From contig SVQY01000007.1 in NCBI GenBank assembly GCA_015065135.1, forward strand, positions 1 through 64,000: a DNA stretch of 64,000 nt, in the 5' to 3' direction. The translations under genes were made by a program, and so were the position numbers. Under the pieces are notes generated by a model. It was given only the letters and a program-made list of their open reading frames with translations. It was not told the DNA's origin and ran no database searches. Below are positions 34,794-42,022 of the stretch, in pieces; within the stretch, counting starts at the first letter, position 1, and every line of letters begins with the position of its first letter. This stretch comes from Oscillospiraceae bacterium (lineage in GTDB: Bacteria > Bacillota > Clostridia > Oscillospirales > CAG-272).

Positions 34794-36365
34794 TTATTTT
34801 TCTTCTATCGGCACCGTCAGCAAAGAGTGCTGCAGATACACCGTATTGTGTGCGATCTTGGCCGTTGCCTGCTCGCTGTAAAGCCCCTTTTTATTGGTGT
34901 GGCGCACGTAATGCTCCGCATTGGCGGAGGCGATATCCACACGCAGGCGCTCTCCCTTTTTGATCAGGAAGGCATGCTCATCAAAGCTAAAGCGCAGGTC
35001 CACCGCCGTGCCGGGCGCATAGTCCCCCAGCTGATAGCAAAGAGACGTGATATCGTCGCGCAGACCAAAGTCACCGCGCTCCTTGGCAATACTGACGCGC
35101 ACGTAAAAGCAGGTGTCCTCGCAGTCCGAGCAAACGCGCAGGGTCGCGGACATCTTGCCCTTTACCTGCGTATCCCGTTCAAAGGGGGCGGTGTAGACCG
35201 AGATGATATCATGCCGCGCATTGGGCGGATCCTGAAAAGCACTGCCGCCGAAGTTGCAGGAAAGCCCGCCCTTGAAGCGGGGCGGATCAAAGGGATTATA
35301 GGTATAGCTGACCGACGCCTTGCCAAGTGGCAAGGAAAGCGCGGCATCCGGCTGCGCGAAATCATCGGTCTGCCAGCAATTTGCAAACAAATTATAGTAG
35401 GTGACCTTACCGGGGGGCACGGGCGGCTTGCTCCCCTTTCGGATGGCATCCAGCCAATCGATCTCGTGATCCGCACCAAAGCCCTCCTTCCGCCGTCCCT
35501 TGGGGAAGGCGTAGCCGGTCGCCTCGTTGAAGCTATCTCCGTGATCGTACGGTGACACCAAAAGTGCACAACGTGCACGGCTTTCCGCGCTCATGGCGTG
35601 CCACATATCGAAAATGCCGCCGGTATAAAGATCGTAAAAGCCTGTGGTAAACAGTACCGGAAAATTCACGTGATCGGTCGCCCCACGCGCATCCGCACCG
35701 CCGTTGTGGGTCTGCCAGAAGGGATCGGTAGGACGGGGAGAGCGCAGCATCTCGTCAAAATCCGCCACCGACTCCCCGAACACGGTCTCGGTAAAGGCGG
35801 AAAGGGGCAAGGTCTCAAAGCTGCCCTTGGTATAGTGCTTTTTCATTTTGGACTTGGCCTTGTACATGCCCACGTACCAGTTACCGTGAAGCCCCTTTTT
35901 GAGAAAGCCGTTGCGGTAGCAAATATTATAGCGCTCGGTATCCTGAATGCCGAAGATGGCACCCTTGATATCCTCCTCGAAGGGGGCGGCGCAGTAATGC
36001 ACGCTGGTCAGATAGCTGCCGCCCTTTAAAAACAGCTCGCCGTTATAAAAGGGCTGCTGACGGATCCATGCATACAGGGCACGGGTATCCTCCCGCTCGT
36101 TGATATACGGAATGCAATCGCCCTCGCTCTTGCCTCTGCCGCGGCAATGCTGCAGCACGATGGCGTAGCCTCGCTCCAGCCACCGCACGTGCTCCTTCAG
36201 ATAGGCGGCGCAGATCTCCGCCTCGGAAAGTGGCTCCAATGCATCCACGTAGGGCGTTCTGATCACCACGCAGGGGAACTGCCCCTCATCACGCGGCAGC
36301 AATACCGCCGTAAAGAGACGTGTGCCCTTGGAGACCACCGCCTCACAATATGCCTTATACTCCAT
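34794..36365 (-). CDS. CocE/NonD-type alpha/beta hydrolase (X-Pro peptidase S15 family)
   Basis: A 523-aa protein. The N-terminal alpha/beta hydrolase has the nucleophile Ser in KGGSYLTSVHYCAA, and a C-terminal jelly-roll domain (about 330-510) is typical of CocE and X-Pro dipeptidyl acyl-hydrolases. A His candidate lies in NAEHYVRHTN. Members are esterases or peptidases with varied acyl substrates. It has no signal peptide. About 120 nt separate it from the upstream gene, so an internal promoter is possible, though I see none convincing. Confidence 0.87.
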   Translation of the reverse strand: MEYKAYCEAVVSKGTRLFTAVLLPRDEGQFPCVVIRTPYVDALEPLSEAEICAAYLKEHVRWLERGYAIVLQHCRGRGKSEGDCIPYINEREDTRALYAWIRQQPFYNGELFLKGGSYLTSVHYCAAPFEEDIKGAIFGIQDTERYNICYRNGFLKKGLHGNWYVGMYKAKSKMKKHYTKGSFETLPLSAFTETVFGESVADFDEMLRSPRPTDPFWQTHNGGADARGATDHVNFPVLFTTGFYDLYTGGIFDMWHAMSAESRARCALLVSPYDHGDSFNEATGYAFPKGRRKEGFGADHEIDWLDAIRKGSKPPVPPGKVTYYNLFANCWQTDDFAQPDAALSLPLGKASVSYTYNPFDPPRFKGGLSCNFGGSAFQDPPNARHDIISVYTAPFERDTQVKGKMSATLRVCSDCEDTCFYVRVSIAKERGDFGLRDDITSLCYQLGDYAPGTAVDLRFSFDEHAFLIKKGERLRVDIASANAEHYVRHTNKKGLYSEQATAKIAHNTVYLQHSLLTVPIEEK

Positions 36366-36484
36366 TTTCTCACCCCGTTGCCGTATATTTTGACCGATTC
36401 CCTCTTCACCAGATGAATGGGATCAAGCTTCTTTTTGCCTTTTTTTCAATGCCGCATCGCTCGTAAGCGCTTGCGGTATCAGCT

Positions 36485-38104
36485 TCATTGCGGCTTCCCC
36501 TTCACCGCATTGTATACGGTCAGATAGTCGTTGGTCAGCACGGTATCAATGCCCATGTCAAAATAGCGACACGCCTCCTCGGGGTCGTCTGCCCAGAACA
36601 CGTTGCAAAGGATGCCGTGGGCGTGGGCCTTGTCGATGCTCTCCTGATTGAAATAGGGCTTGAACAGCTGCACCTTATAGGCACCCAGCGCAATGGCGCG
36701 ATCCACAATGGACATGGGATCCTTGTTGCCATCCCAACCCACGCAAACACGCAGGTCGGGAGCGTACGCCATCACGCGCTTGATGATGGCATCGCTTGTG
36801 GTCATAAAGTAAATATGCTTTTCGCAATCGTATTTGCGCACCAGCCCCACGATCTCCTCGATCTTGGCATCCTCGCAATTTTTATCCCAGATCTTCACGT
36901 GGATGTTCATGATCACGCGACCTGCGAACTTTTGCAGGATCTCTTCAAAGGTCGGGATCTGCAAGCCCCTGAATTTTTCACTGTGCTTGGCACCGAAGTC
37001 CAGCTGCAGCAATTCCTCGTAGGTATGGTCGTAGATCTTGCCGCTGCCGTTGCTGACACGGTCAAGAGTGCTATCGTGGCAGGAGACCAGCACGCCGTCC
37101 TTGGTGGACCACAGGTCAAACTCGATCTCCTCTGCCCCCAGCGCCACCGCCGCGCCAAAGGCGGGCATACTGTTTTCGGGCGCCACGGTGCTGAAGCCGC
37201 GGTGAGCGCAAAGACGGGGATAGGCCATCACACCGTCAAAGGGCACCACCGAGGGGCCGCCGTTACGGTAGAGCCAGGGTCTGCGCCCCTCCTCGATGTA
37301 TTCGTAATGGGATCTCAGCTTGCCCATATGCCCGGCGGGCTTGTAGTACTTATTCTGCGGATCGATCTCGCAAACGCCGAGCCCCACGCGGCTTTCCATA
37401 TTCAGCAGCATTTCGCCCTTGGGGGATACCACCATGCTGCAGCCGCAAAGCTTGGCATCCTCGCCGAGAGACACCGAGGCGCGGATAAGGTGCGCGTTGG
37501 TGTTGTAGCAAAGGAAGCGGTTGATGATGGAAAGCGCCTCGTGACTATCGGTGCGCTGCAGCGAGCAGCCGATGATGATATCCACCTTTTCGCGGGCGAT
37601 CCGTGCGAAATTTTCATAGAAATAAAAGTCGTAGCAGGTGAGGAACGCAAAGCGCAGCCCCTCCAGCTCCAGCACGTAAGGCGCGGCGGTCTCGTAGCTG
37701 TACGCCACGTCAAGAGCGTGTCCGCCCTCCGCATCGGTCTTCACCTCGCTGGGCGCGGGATGCGCCTTGAAATACCGCCCCACGATATGGCCCTCACGGT
37801 CGATGGCGTGCGTGGTGTTGCGGATGCCCTGCTCGGTCCGATAGCCCGCATTGACGAAAAGGAGCGCGTGGCATCGCTTTGCCGTTTCGCAGGCCTTTTG
37901 CAGCAGTATCGCGTTGTTCGCCTCCACCGCATCGTAAAAGCCCTTCTCCCCCTGCACGTCCGCAGGCGCATCGCTATACTCGGGCAGAACGATCAGATCC
38001 ATGCTCTCGTCGCATTGATCCAGCAGCGCAAGCAGATCCCCAAAGCATTGCGCCAGGTCCTTTTCATCAAAGGAATAATGAGGCTGAATGACACAAATTT
38101 TCAT
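36485..38104 (-). CDS. Nitrilase-superfamily amidohydrolase fused to glycerophosphodiester phosphodiesterase
   Basis: A 539-aa fusion. Residues 1-270 form a carbon-nitrogen hydrolase with a visible Glu-Lys-Cys triad: E42 in LPEYSD, K113 in RYFKAHPAP, C157 in LTCYDFYF. Residues 296-539 form a GDPD domain with HRGFSTVAPENS, EIEFDLWSTKDG and CHDSTLDR, all catalytic positions intact. One half would cleave an amide, the other a glycerophosphodiester, for example an N-acyl-glycerophosphoethanolamine-type compound. It is the first gene of the cluster and has an AAAGGAGACC ribosome site. Confidence 0.9.
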   Translation of the reverse strand: MKICVIQPHYSFDEKDLAQCFGDLLALLDQCDESMDLIVLPEYSDAPADVQGEKGFYDAVEANNAILLQKACETAKRCHALLFVNAGYRTEQGIRNTTHAIDREGHIVGRYFKAHPAPSEVKTDAEGGHALDVAYSYETAAPYVLELEGLRFAFLTCYDFYFYENFARIAREKVDIIIGCSLQRTDSHEALSIINRFLCYNTNAHLIRASVSLGEDAKLCGCSMVVSPKGEMLLNMESRVGLGVCEIDPQNKYYKPAGHMGKLRSHYEYIEEGRRPWLYRNGGPSVVPFDGVMAYPRLCAHRGFSTVAPENSMPAFGAAVALGAEEIEFDLWSTKDGVLVSCHDSTLDRVSNGSGKIYDHTYEELLQLDFGAKHSEKFRGLQIPTFEEILQKFAGRVIMNIHVKIWDKNCEDAKIEEIVGLVRKYDCEKHIYFMTTSDAIIKRVMAYAPDLRVCVGWDGNKDPMSIVDRAIALGAYKVQLFKPYFNQESIDKAHAHGILCNVFWADDPEEACRYFDMGIDTVLTNDYLTVYNAVKGKPQ

Positions 38105-38167
38105 AGACGGTCTCCTTTTTTAGCGAATTGGGCAAAAAGATTTTTTCAAGGCAAGCTTCGTTCGGGC

Positions 38168-38209
38168 TTACGGTTTTTGTTTCGTCAGACGATCGACAAG
38201 CTCAACGTG
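38168..38209 (-). repeat. rlmD 3'-end relic 1 (att-like tail)
   Basis: In one minus-strand frame this reads HVELVDRLTKQKP and a stop. It resembles the end of the RlmD protein encoded at 39961-41346 (HVESVVCLKRQ). Over the 23-nt core starting ACGTTGA it matches the rlmD end at 17 positions, in the same orientation. It marks the left edge of an AT-rich block. Confidence 0.6.
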
Positions 38210-38220
38210 AGCGAGGAGCG

Positions 38221-38235
38221 CAAAAGGTATATTTT
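38221..38235. repeat. Short direct repeat CAAAAGGTATATTT (second copy 38825-38838)
   Basis: An exact 14-nt match recurs 604 nt away at 38825-38838, and a partial GCAAAAGGT occurs at 38782-38790. Each copy lies a short distance from an rlmD-tail relic, so it may be part of cassette boundaries. Confidence 0.5.
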
Positions 38236-38258
38236 CCATTCCCCAAAAGCTGCCTGTT

Positions 38259-38729
38259 TTATATCCAGTGCGTCACTTGCGAATATGGGATTTTTTCCAT
38301 ACTCACCAACGAATAAGTTTTTGTTTCATATTCACAAAGACAGTATTCGTAGCCATCCTTTCGCCATCTTTGCACAGGTACATATAGCATTTCTCCATCG
38401 CTTGAAAAACTGCCATATACGTCTATAGCCTCGTAAAAACGCGGAAGCGTAACTCTCAGCTTTTGTGTAAAATCTTCTAAGGAGATGATATAGAAATGCT
38501 TGCCATTTTCCAACGCAAAGAGTTCTGTTTCATCAGGCTTTACATCTCCCGTATACAAATAATTGTATCTTTTGATTTGGTTGAGCAAAGTACCCGTTTT
38601 CTTATCCGATATAACGACGCTACCGCCCGTAATATGAACAACAAACTTATCTGTATGTATCGTAAAATTCCAATGCAAGTCCAAATCAAACGTTCTGATC
38701 CATTTCCCGTCAGAAATCGTTTTATTCAT
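38259..38729 (-). CDS. Hypothetical protein, possible beta-propeller fragment
   Basis: A 156-aa soluble protein I do not recognise. It alternates short beta-like segments (FTIHTDKFVVHITGGSVVISDKKTG and later GSFSSDGEMLYVPVQRW), reminiscent of WD40 or YncE-like blades. It is AT-rich compared with flanking genes. The chosen ATG follows AAGGAGG, and that ribosome site lies inside the rlmD-tail relic upstream (GCAAGGAGGTAA). It is cargo of the first block between two rlmD relics, which suggests horizontal acquisition. Confidence 0.65.
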   Translation of the reverse strand: MNKTISDGKWIRTFDLDLHWNFTIHTDKFVVHITGGSVVISDKKTGTLLNQIKRYNYLYTGDVKPDETELFALENGKHFYIISLEDFTQKLRVTLPRFYEAIDVYGSFSSDGEMLYVPVQRWRKDGYEYCLCEYETKTYSLVSMEKIPYSQVTHWI

Positions 38730-38736
38730 ATGACTT

Positions 38737-38772
38737 TTACCTCCTTGCGAGACAAACGACACTCTCAACGTA
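38737..38772 (-). repeat. rlmD 3'-end relic 2 (att-like tail)
   Basis: One minus-strand frame reads YVESVVCLARR and a stop, against HVESVVCLKRQ at the end of the intact RlmD. The 23-nt core starting ACGTTGA matches the rlmD end at 20 positions, same orientation. Its last codons double as the ribosome site of the next gene. Confidence 0.7.
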
Positions 38773-38836
38773 GGTCAAGAGAGCAAAAGGTCTCAAAATC
38801 AGTCAAAAACGGGGGTTGTAAAGCCAAAAGGTATAT

Positions 38837-39349
38837 TTACTTCCCGCGATTTTTCTTATAGTTAACAACAAACAAAAGTGCGCCTACCGATATTGAGAGT
38901 GCCATAATCGTTGGACCAACAATATGTGCGGTCTTTTCGTTTTTGCTATATTCATTCAAAACATCGTTGAGTGATAAATATGTTTCACCGTTATATTCAA
39001 GGGCGCATATTTTTCTTAATCCACCACTTTTTTCAAAATAAGTAATCGTAAGTTCTTTGCCTATCTGTAGCTCTTCAAATAATCTTCTATCAATGTTGTC
39101 ATAGCATATTCCTGTTGCCTCAAAGTAAGAATTATCTTCAAATCGCACATCGAAGTAAGAACCTTTAGAATTTCCAAAAATATTATCGTACCATTTCTCA
39201 TCGTATTGATTGAATTTAGACACAATACCCGTTTGCTGTTTTAATCCCGTCGGCTGTTGATATGAGAAAGTGAATATTAAACTAAGCACTAAAACAAGCA
39301 GCAGCACAATTGCTATTAAAATGTTAAAGGCTACAAATCTGTTTTTCAT
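38837..39349 (-). CDS. Hypothetical two-helix membrane protein (DUF3592-like layout)
   Basis: A 170-aa protein with hydrophobic helices at about 8-30 and 143-163 and a soluble domain of about 110 aa between (GIVSKFNQYDEKWYDN to YNGETYLSLND). The arrangement resembles DUF3592-type proteins, but sequence support is weak. AAAGGAGTCTT precedes the ATG. It is AT-rich and belongs to the second block between rlmD-tail repeats. Function unknown. Confidence 0.65.
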   Translation of the reverse strand: MKNRFVAFNILIAIVLLLVLVLSLIFTFSYQQPTGLKQQTGIVSKFNQYDEKWYDNIFGNSKGSYFDVRFEDNSYFEATGICYDNIDRRLFEELQIGKELTITYFEKSGGLRKICALEYNGETYLSLNDVLNEYSKNEKTAHIVGPTIMALSISVGALLFVVNYKKNRGK

Positions 39350-39425
39350 AAGACTCCTTTCGATATGTTATACCGTACTGCTGTAAACTGAACTTTCGGG
39401 TCTTGCTCAAAACTCACATTTGTCC

Positions 39426-39779
39426 TTATCCGTTTTCCTTTGCGGTGGTGATGGAAGCGATGAGCAGTTTGCGTATCTTACTGCATTTTGCGAACATATC
39501 CTTATATTCTTCCTCGGTTATCATGTGCGTATCTTTGAACAGACCGAGCCAATAGTCTGTTTCGTAGCACTCTTTAAGTGCGATTTGAAATTTGTTAATA
39601 AAGTCTGCTTTGCTTGCCGCATAGTTTGCTTCGTGAATATTCGCACCGATGCTTGTGCCGCTGCGTAATATTTGGTTTAGCAAAACATTGCTTTTGCGGT
39701 TTTCTTTGATATCGGTGCAAAGATTAACGATATCAACAGCAAATTGCTTTGACAAATCGACTAAAAAGTTTTCTTTCAT
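39426..39779 (-). CDS. Four-helix-bundle protein (S23 / 23S rRNA intervening-sequence protein family)
   Basis: A 117-aa all-helical protein with the family signature NQILRSGTSIGANIHEANYAASKADF and a C-terminal LLIASITTAKEN. The family includes proteins encoded in 23S rRNA intervening sequences and is related to Avd accessory proteins of diversity-generating retroelements. Members form pentamers with a basic channel and are thought to bind nucleic acid. No reverse transcriptase is nearby. Immediately upstream lies a series of mini-palindromes, which could be its RNA or DNA partner. It is AT-rich and probably acquired. Confidence 0.9.
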   Translation of the reverse strand: MKENFLVDLSKQFAVDIVNLCTDIKENRKSNVLLNQILRSGTSIGANIHEANYAASKADFINKFQIALKECYETDYWLGLFKDTHMITEEEYKDMFAKCSKIRKLLIASITTAKENG

Positions 39780-39805
39780 CGTAAAACCTCGCTACTAGAA
39801 TGATT

Positions 39806-39956
39806 TGACACTTTGTGTCATGAATTGATGCTATTGCATCATGATTTCTCGCTACGCTCCATGAATTGAATTGCGTGTCCAAACTTATGCGCCCGCAGGC
39901 GCAATTCATGGCGAAGCCAATTCATGAGTGCAACGCACTCAATTCACGCGCTCGCG
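39806..39956. repeat. Tandem series of distinct mini-palindromes joined by AATTCAT-like spacers
   Basis: Six short perfect palindromes in 150 nt, each different: TGACAC-ttt-GTGTCA, TGATGC-tatt-GCATCA, TGCGCC-cgca-GGCGCA, TGGC-gaa-GCCA, TGAGTGC-aac-GCACTCA and CGCG-ct-CGCG. Spacers are variants of ATGAATT/AATTCATG. The stem sequences vary while their position and the spacers are kept, so this is not a simple repeat or a CRISPR. It lies between the four-helix-bundle gene and rlmD. Confidence 0.8.
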
Positions 39957-39960
39957 CAAT

Positions 39961-41346
39961 TCATTGTTGAATCTGTCGTTTGAGACAAACGACAGATTCA
40001 ACGTGGCCAGTGCGCGGGAAAAGATCAACGGGCGTTACAACACCGATCTCATAGCCGAGGTCGCGCAGGATGGCGCAATCGCGGGCGAGGGTATCAGGGC
40101 CGCAGGAGACGTAGACGATGCGAGGCACCTCGCGTGCGGCGAGGAACTCCAGCAGCTGGCGGTCACAGCCCTTGCGGGGCGGATCCAGGATCACCACGTC
40201 GGGGTGCAGGGTGCCGCGCTCCGCCTCCACGGGGGCAAGCAGCCCCTCCGCATTGGCGGCATCACCGCAATAAAAGTGGGCGTTTTCGATACCGTTCAGG
40301 GCTTTATTCACATTGGCGCATTCCACGGCGGCGGGCACGATCTCAATACCGATGACCTCCCCCGCCCGTTGTGCCATCGAAAGTCCGATGGTACCCGCGC
40401 CGCAATAAAGATCCAGCAAAAGTCCCTTTCCGTCAAGGCCTGTCCGCTCGGCGGCAAGCCCGTAAAGCAGCTCCGCCGCATCGTGGTTGACCTGATAAAA
40501 GGATGCCGGCGCAATGCGGAAGCGCTTGCCGCACAGCACGTCCTCTATGTAGGGCTTGCCGTAGACCGTGCGATAGCGCTCCCCCAGCACCACGTTGGTG
40601 CGACGGGTGTTCTCGTTGATCATCACCGAGGTCACCTGCGGAAATTTTTGCAATAATATATCTGCAAACTCCTGTTCTTTTGGCAAAGACTTGCTGTTAA
40701 TAACAGGACAGACCATCAGCTCGCCCGTTCCCACCCCTTGGCGCAGGTAGAGATGGCGAATCACGCCCTTCCCCGTCTCCTCGTCATAGGGCAAAACACC
40801 CAGCTTGGTGTAAAAATCGCAGAACGTATCGAGAATTTCGCCAAAAACAGGGGGCAAAAGCGAGCAATCGGAGCAAGGCACGACCCTGTGGGTTTTCTGG
40901 GCGTAAAAGCCGCCAAAAAGGCCGTTTTTACCACCCGTTATGGGGTATTCCGCCTTGTTGCGGTAGCCCTTGATCGCCCCCGTGGTCTGCACCGCCTCCA
41001 CCGTCACATCGGCAAGCCCCGCCTTGCGGAACATTTGCACGACCAGCTCACGCTTCAGCGCCAGCTCCTTTTCATAGGTCAGATAGCGATAAACGCAGCC
41101 ACCGCAGGAGGCGGGCGCTGCGCAATAGCCGTCGGCACGGTGGGAGGAGGGGGTCACCACCTCCAGCACACGACCCACGGCAAAGGTCTTATTCACCTTA
41201 ATGATCAGTGCCCTGACGGTATCCCCCGCCACGGCGCCTGCCAGAAAGACCGCTCTGCCGTCCGGGGCGTGGGCAACGCCGCACCCCAGATTGTTCAGAT
41301 CGGTCACCTCCAGCAAAAGCTCGCTTCCCTTTTGCAGCTCAGGCAT
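39961..41346 (-). CDS. rlmD: 23S rRNA (uracil-1939-C5)-methyltransferase RlmD
   Basis: A 461-aa protein. It has an N-terminal TRAM domain (about 1-60), cysteines of a 4Fe-4S site (CAAPASCGGC and a later CSDCS), a SAM motif LLLDLYCGAGTIGLSMA, DPPRKGCDRQ and the catalytic Cys in IVYVSCGPDTLARD. It methylates U1939 in 23S rRNA using SAM. The usual C-terminus HVESVV is followed by an atypical CLKRQIQQ, and the 3' end is occupied by a long hairpin. The ATG overlaps the upstream stop and follows GGAGAGG; the track's earlier start lies inside the upstream gene. Confidence 0.94.
   Translation of the reverse strand: MPELQKGSELLLEVTDLNNLGCGVAHAPDGRAVFLAGAVAGDTVRALIIKVNKTFAVGRVLEVVTPSSHRADGYCAAPASCGGCVYRYLTYEKELALKRELVVQMFRKAGLADVTVEAVQTTGAIKGYRNKAEYPITGGKNGLFGGFYAQKTHRVVPCSDCSLLPPVFGEILDTFCDFYTKLGVLPYDEETGKGVIRHLYLRQGVGTGELMVCPVINSKSLPKEQEFADILLQKFPQVTSVMINENTRRTNVVLGERYRTVYGKPYIEDVLCGKRFRIAPASFYQVNHDAAELLYGLAAERTGLDGKGLLLDLYCGAGTIGLSMAQRAGEVIGIEIVPAAVECANVNKALNGIENAHFYCGDAANAEGLLAPVEAERGTLHPDVVILDPPRKGCDRQLLEFLAAREVPRIVYVSCGPDTLARDCAILRDLGYEIGVVTPVDLFPRTGHVESVVCLKRQIQQ
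39966..40002. repeat. 17-bp perfect hairpin at the rlmD 3' end
   Basis: GTTGAATCTGTCGTTTG and its exact reverse complement are separated by only AGA. The right arm is the rlmD tail itself; the left arm is an inverted copy that forms the last codons. It adjoins the mini-palindrome series. No T-run follows, so it is not an ordinary terminator. Confidence 0.8.
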
Positions 41347-42007
41347 AGAATTCCTCTCCGTTTTCCAGGCAAAGCGCGGCAAGCGAGCCGCCCTGCAGCA
41401 CACCGCAGTCAATGCGGATAATGCCCTCCTCATATTCGATCTTGCCGCTATCGGTAGGCGTATGACCTACTACCAGCGTACGATCCGGGAAGAAGGCAGA
41501 ACCTGCCGGCGCGGGGGTGAAAAAGTCCTCCGGCTCATAATCGTCAAGGGCGGTATCGGGGTCAAAATCGGCAATGCCCGTATGCACCAGCACAAAGGAC
41601 TTGCCCTTGGTCTCTACCTCCTCGAACAACACGAATTCGGAAAGATAATCCAACACGCCCTCGCGCATATCGTCATCCAAGGCGCGGAAGCCATCCAAGG
41701 TGGGCTTGCCGCCATCATTTGCCCAAGCGGTCATTTCGGCGGCGAACTCAGGGTCGGGCATCGAGCCCTCCTTCAGCATCTTATCAAAGCCGGCAAGCAT
41801 CCGCAGTGCCAGCAGCTCGCGCTCTCCCGCCACAGGATACACGTTGGCACGCATGCTCATGTCGGTCAGCACCTCCATGCTCTGCTCACCGTAGTCTACC
41901 ACGTCGCCAAGGACGTAAAGCACGTCGCTCTCCTTTAAATTGATCTTCTGAAGCAGGCTGTTGTAGCGCTCCCAATCTCCATAAATACCGGCAGTTACGT
42001 AGGTCAT
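41339..42007 (-). CDS. Metallophosphatase (PPP)-like protein with degenerate active site
   Basis: A 222-aa protein with the layout of a small bacterial PP1/PP2A-type phosphatase. GDxHG is replaced by GIYGDWERY, GDxxDRG by GDVVDYG and GNHE by AGERE, while later VHTGIADFD and VVGHTPTDSG remain. Most metal ligands (first Asp, His and the Asn-His pair) are therefore missing. It is probably a pseudophosphatase that senses or scaffolds. It overlaps rlmD and lies 15 nt from nif3, so one operon. Confidence 0.75.
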   Translation of the reverse strand: MTYVTAGIYGDWERYNSLLQKINLKESDVLYVLGDVVDYGEQSMEVLTDMSMRANVYPVAGERELLALRMLAGFDKMLKEGSMPDPEFAAEMTAWANDGGKPTLDGFRALDDDMREGVLDYLSEFVLFEEVETKGKSFVLVHTGIADFDPDTALDDYEPEDFFTPAPAGSAFFPDRTLVVGHTPTDSGKIEYEEGIIRIDCGVLQGGSLAALCLENGEEFYA

Positions 42008-42022
42008 TTTTTTTACACTCCT

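Noticed and set aside
26772-38104. Secreted glycosphingolipid-degrading system (GH20 plus ceramidase)
   Set aside because: Neither protein has a signal peptide and the ceramidase nucleophile motif is missing.
36488-38428. 646-aa plus-strand ORF opposite the nitrilase-GDPD gene
   Set aside because: Shadow; the opposite strand shows full catalytic motifs of two enzyme families.
39806-39956. Possible CRISPR array
   Set aside because: The recurring part is a short 7-8-nt linker, the palindromes differ from each other and there are no cas genes or spacer-length unique segments.
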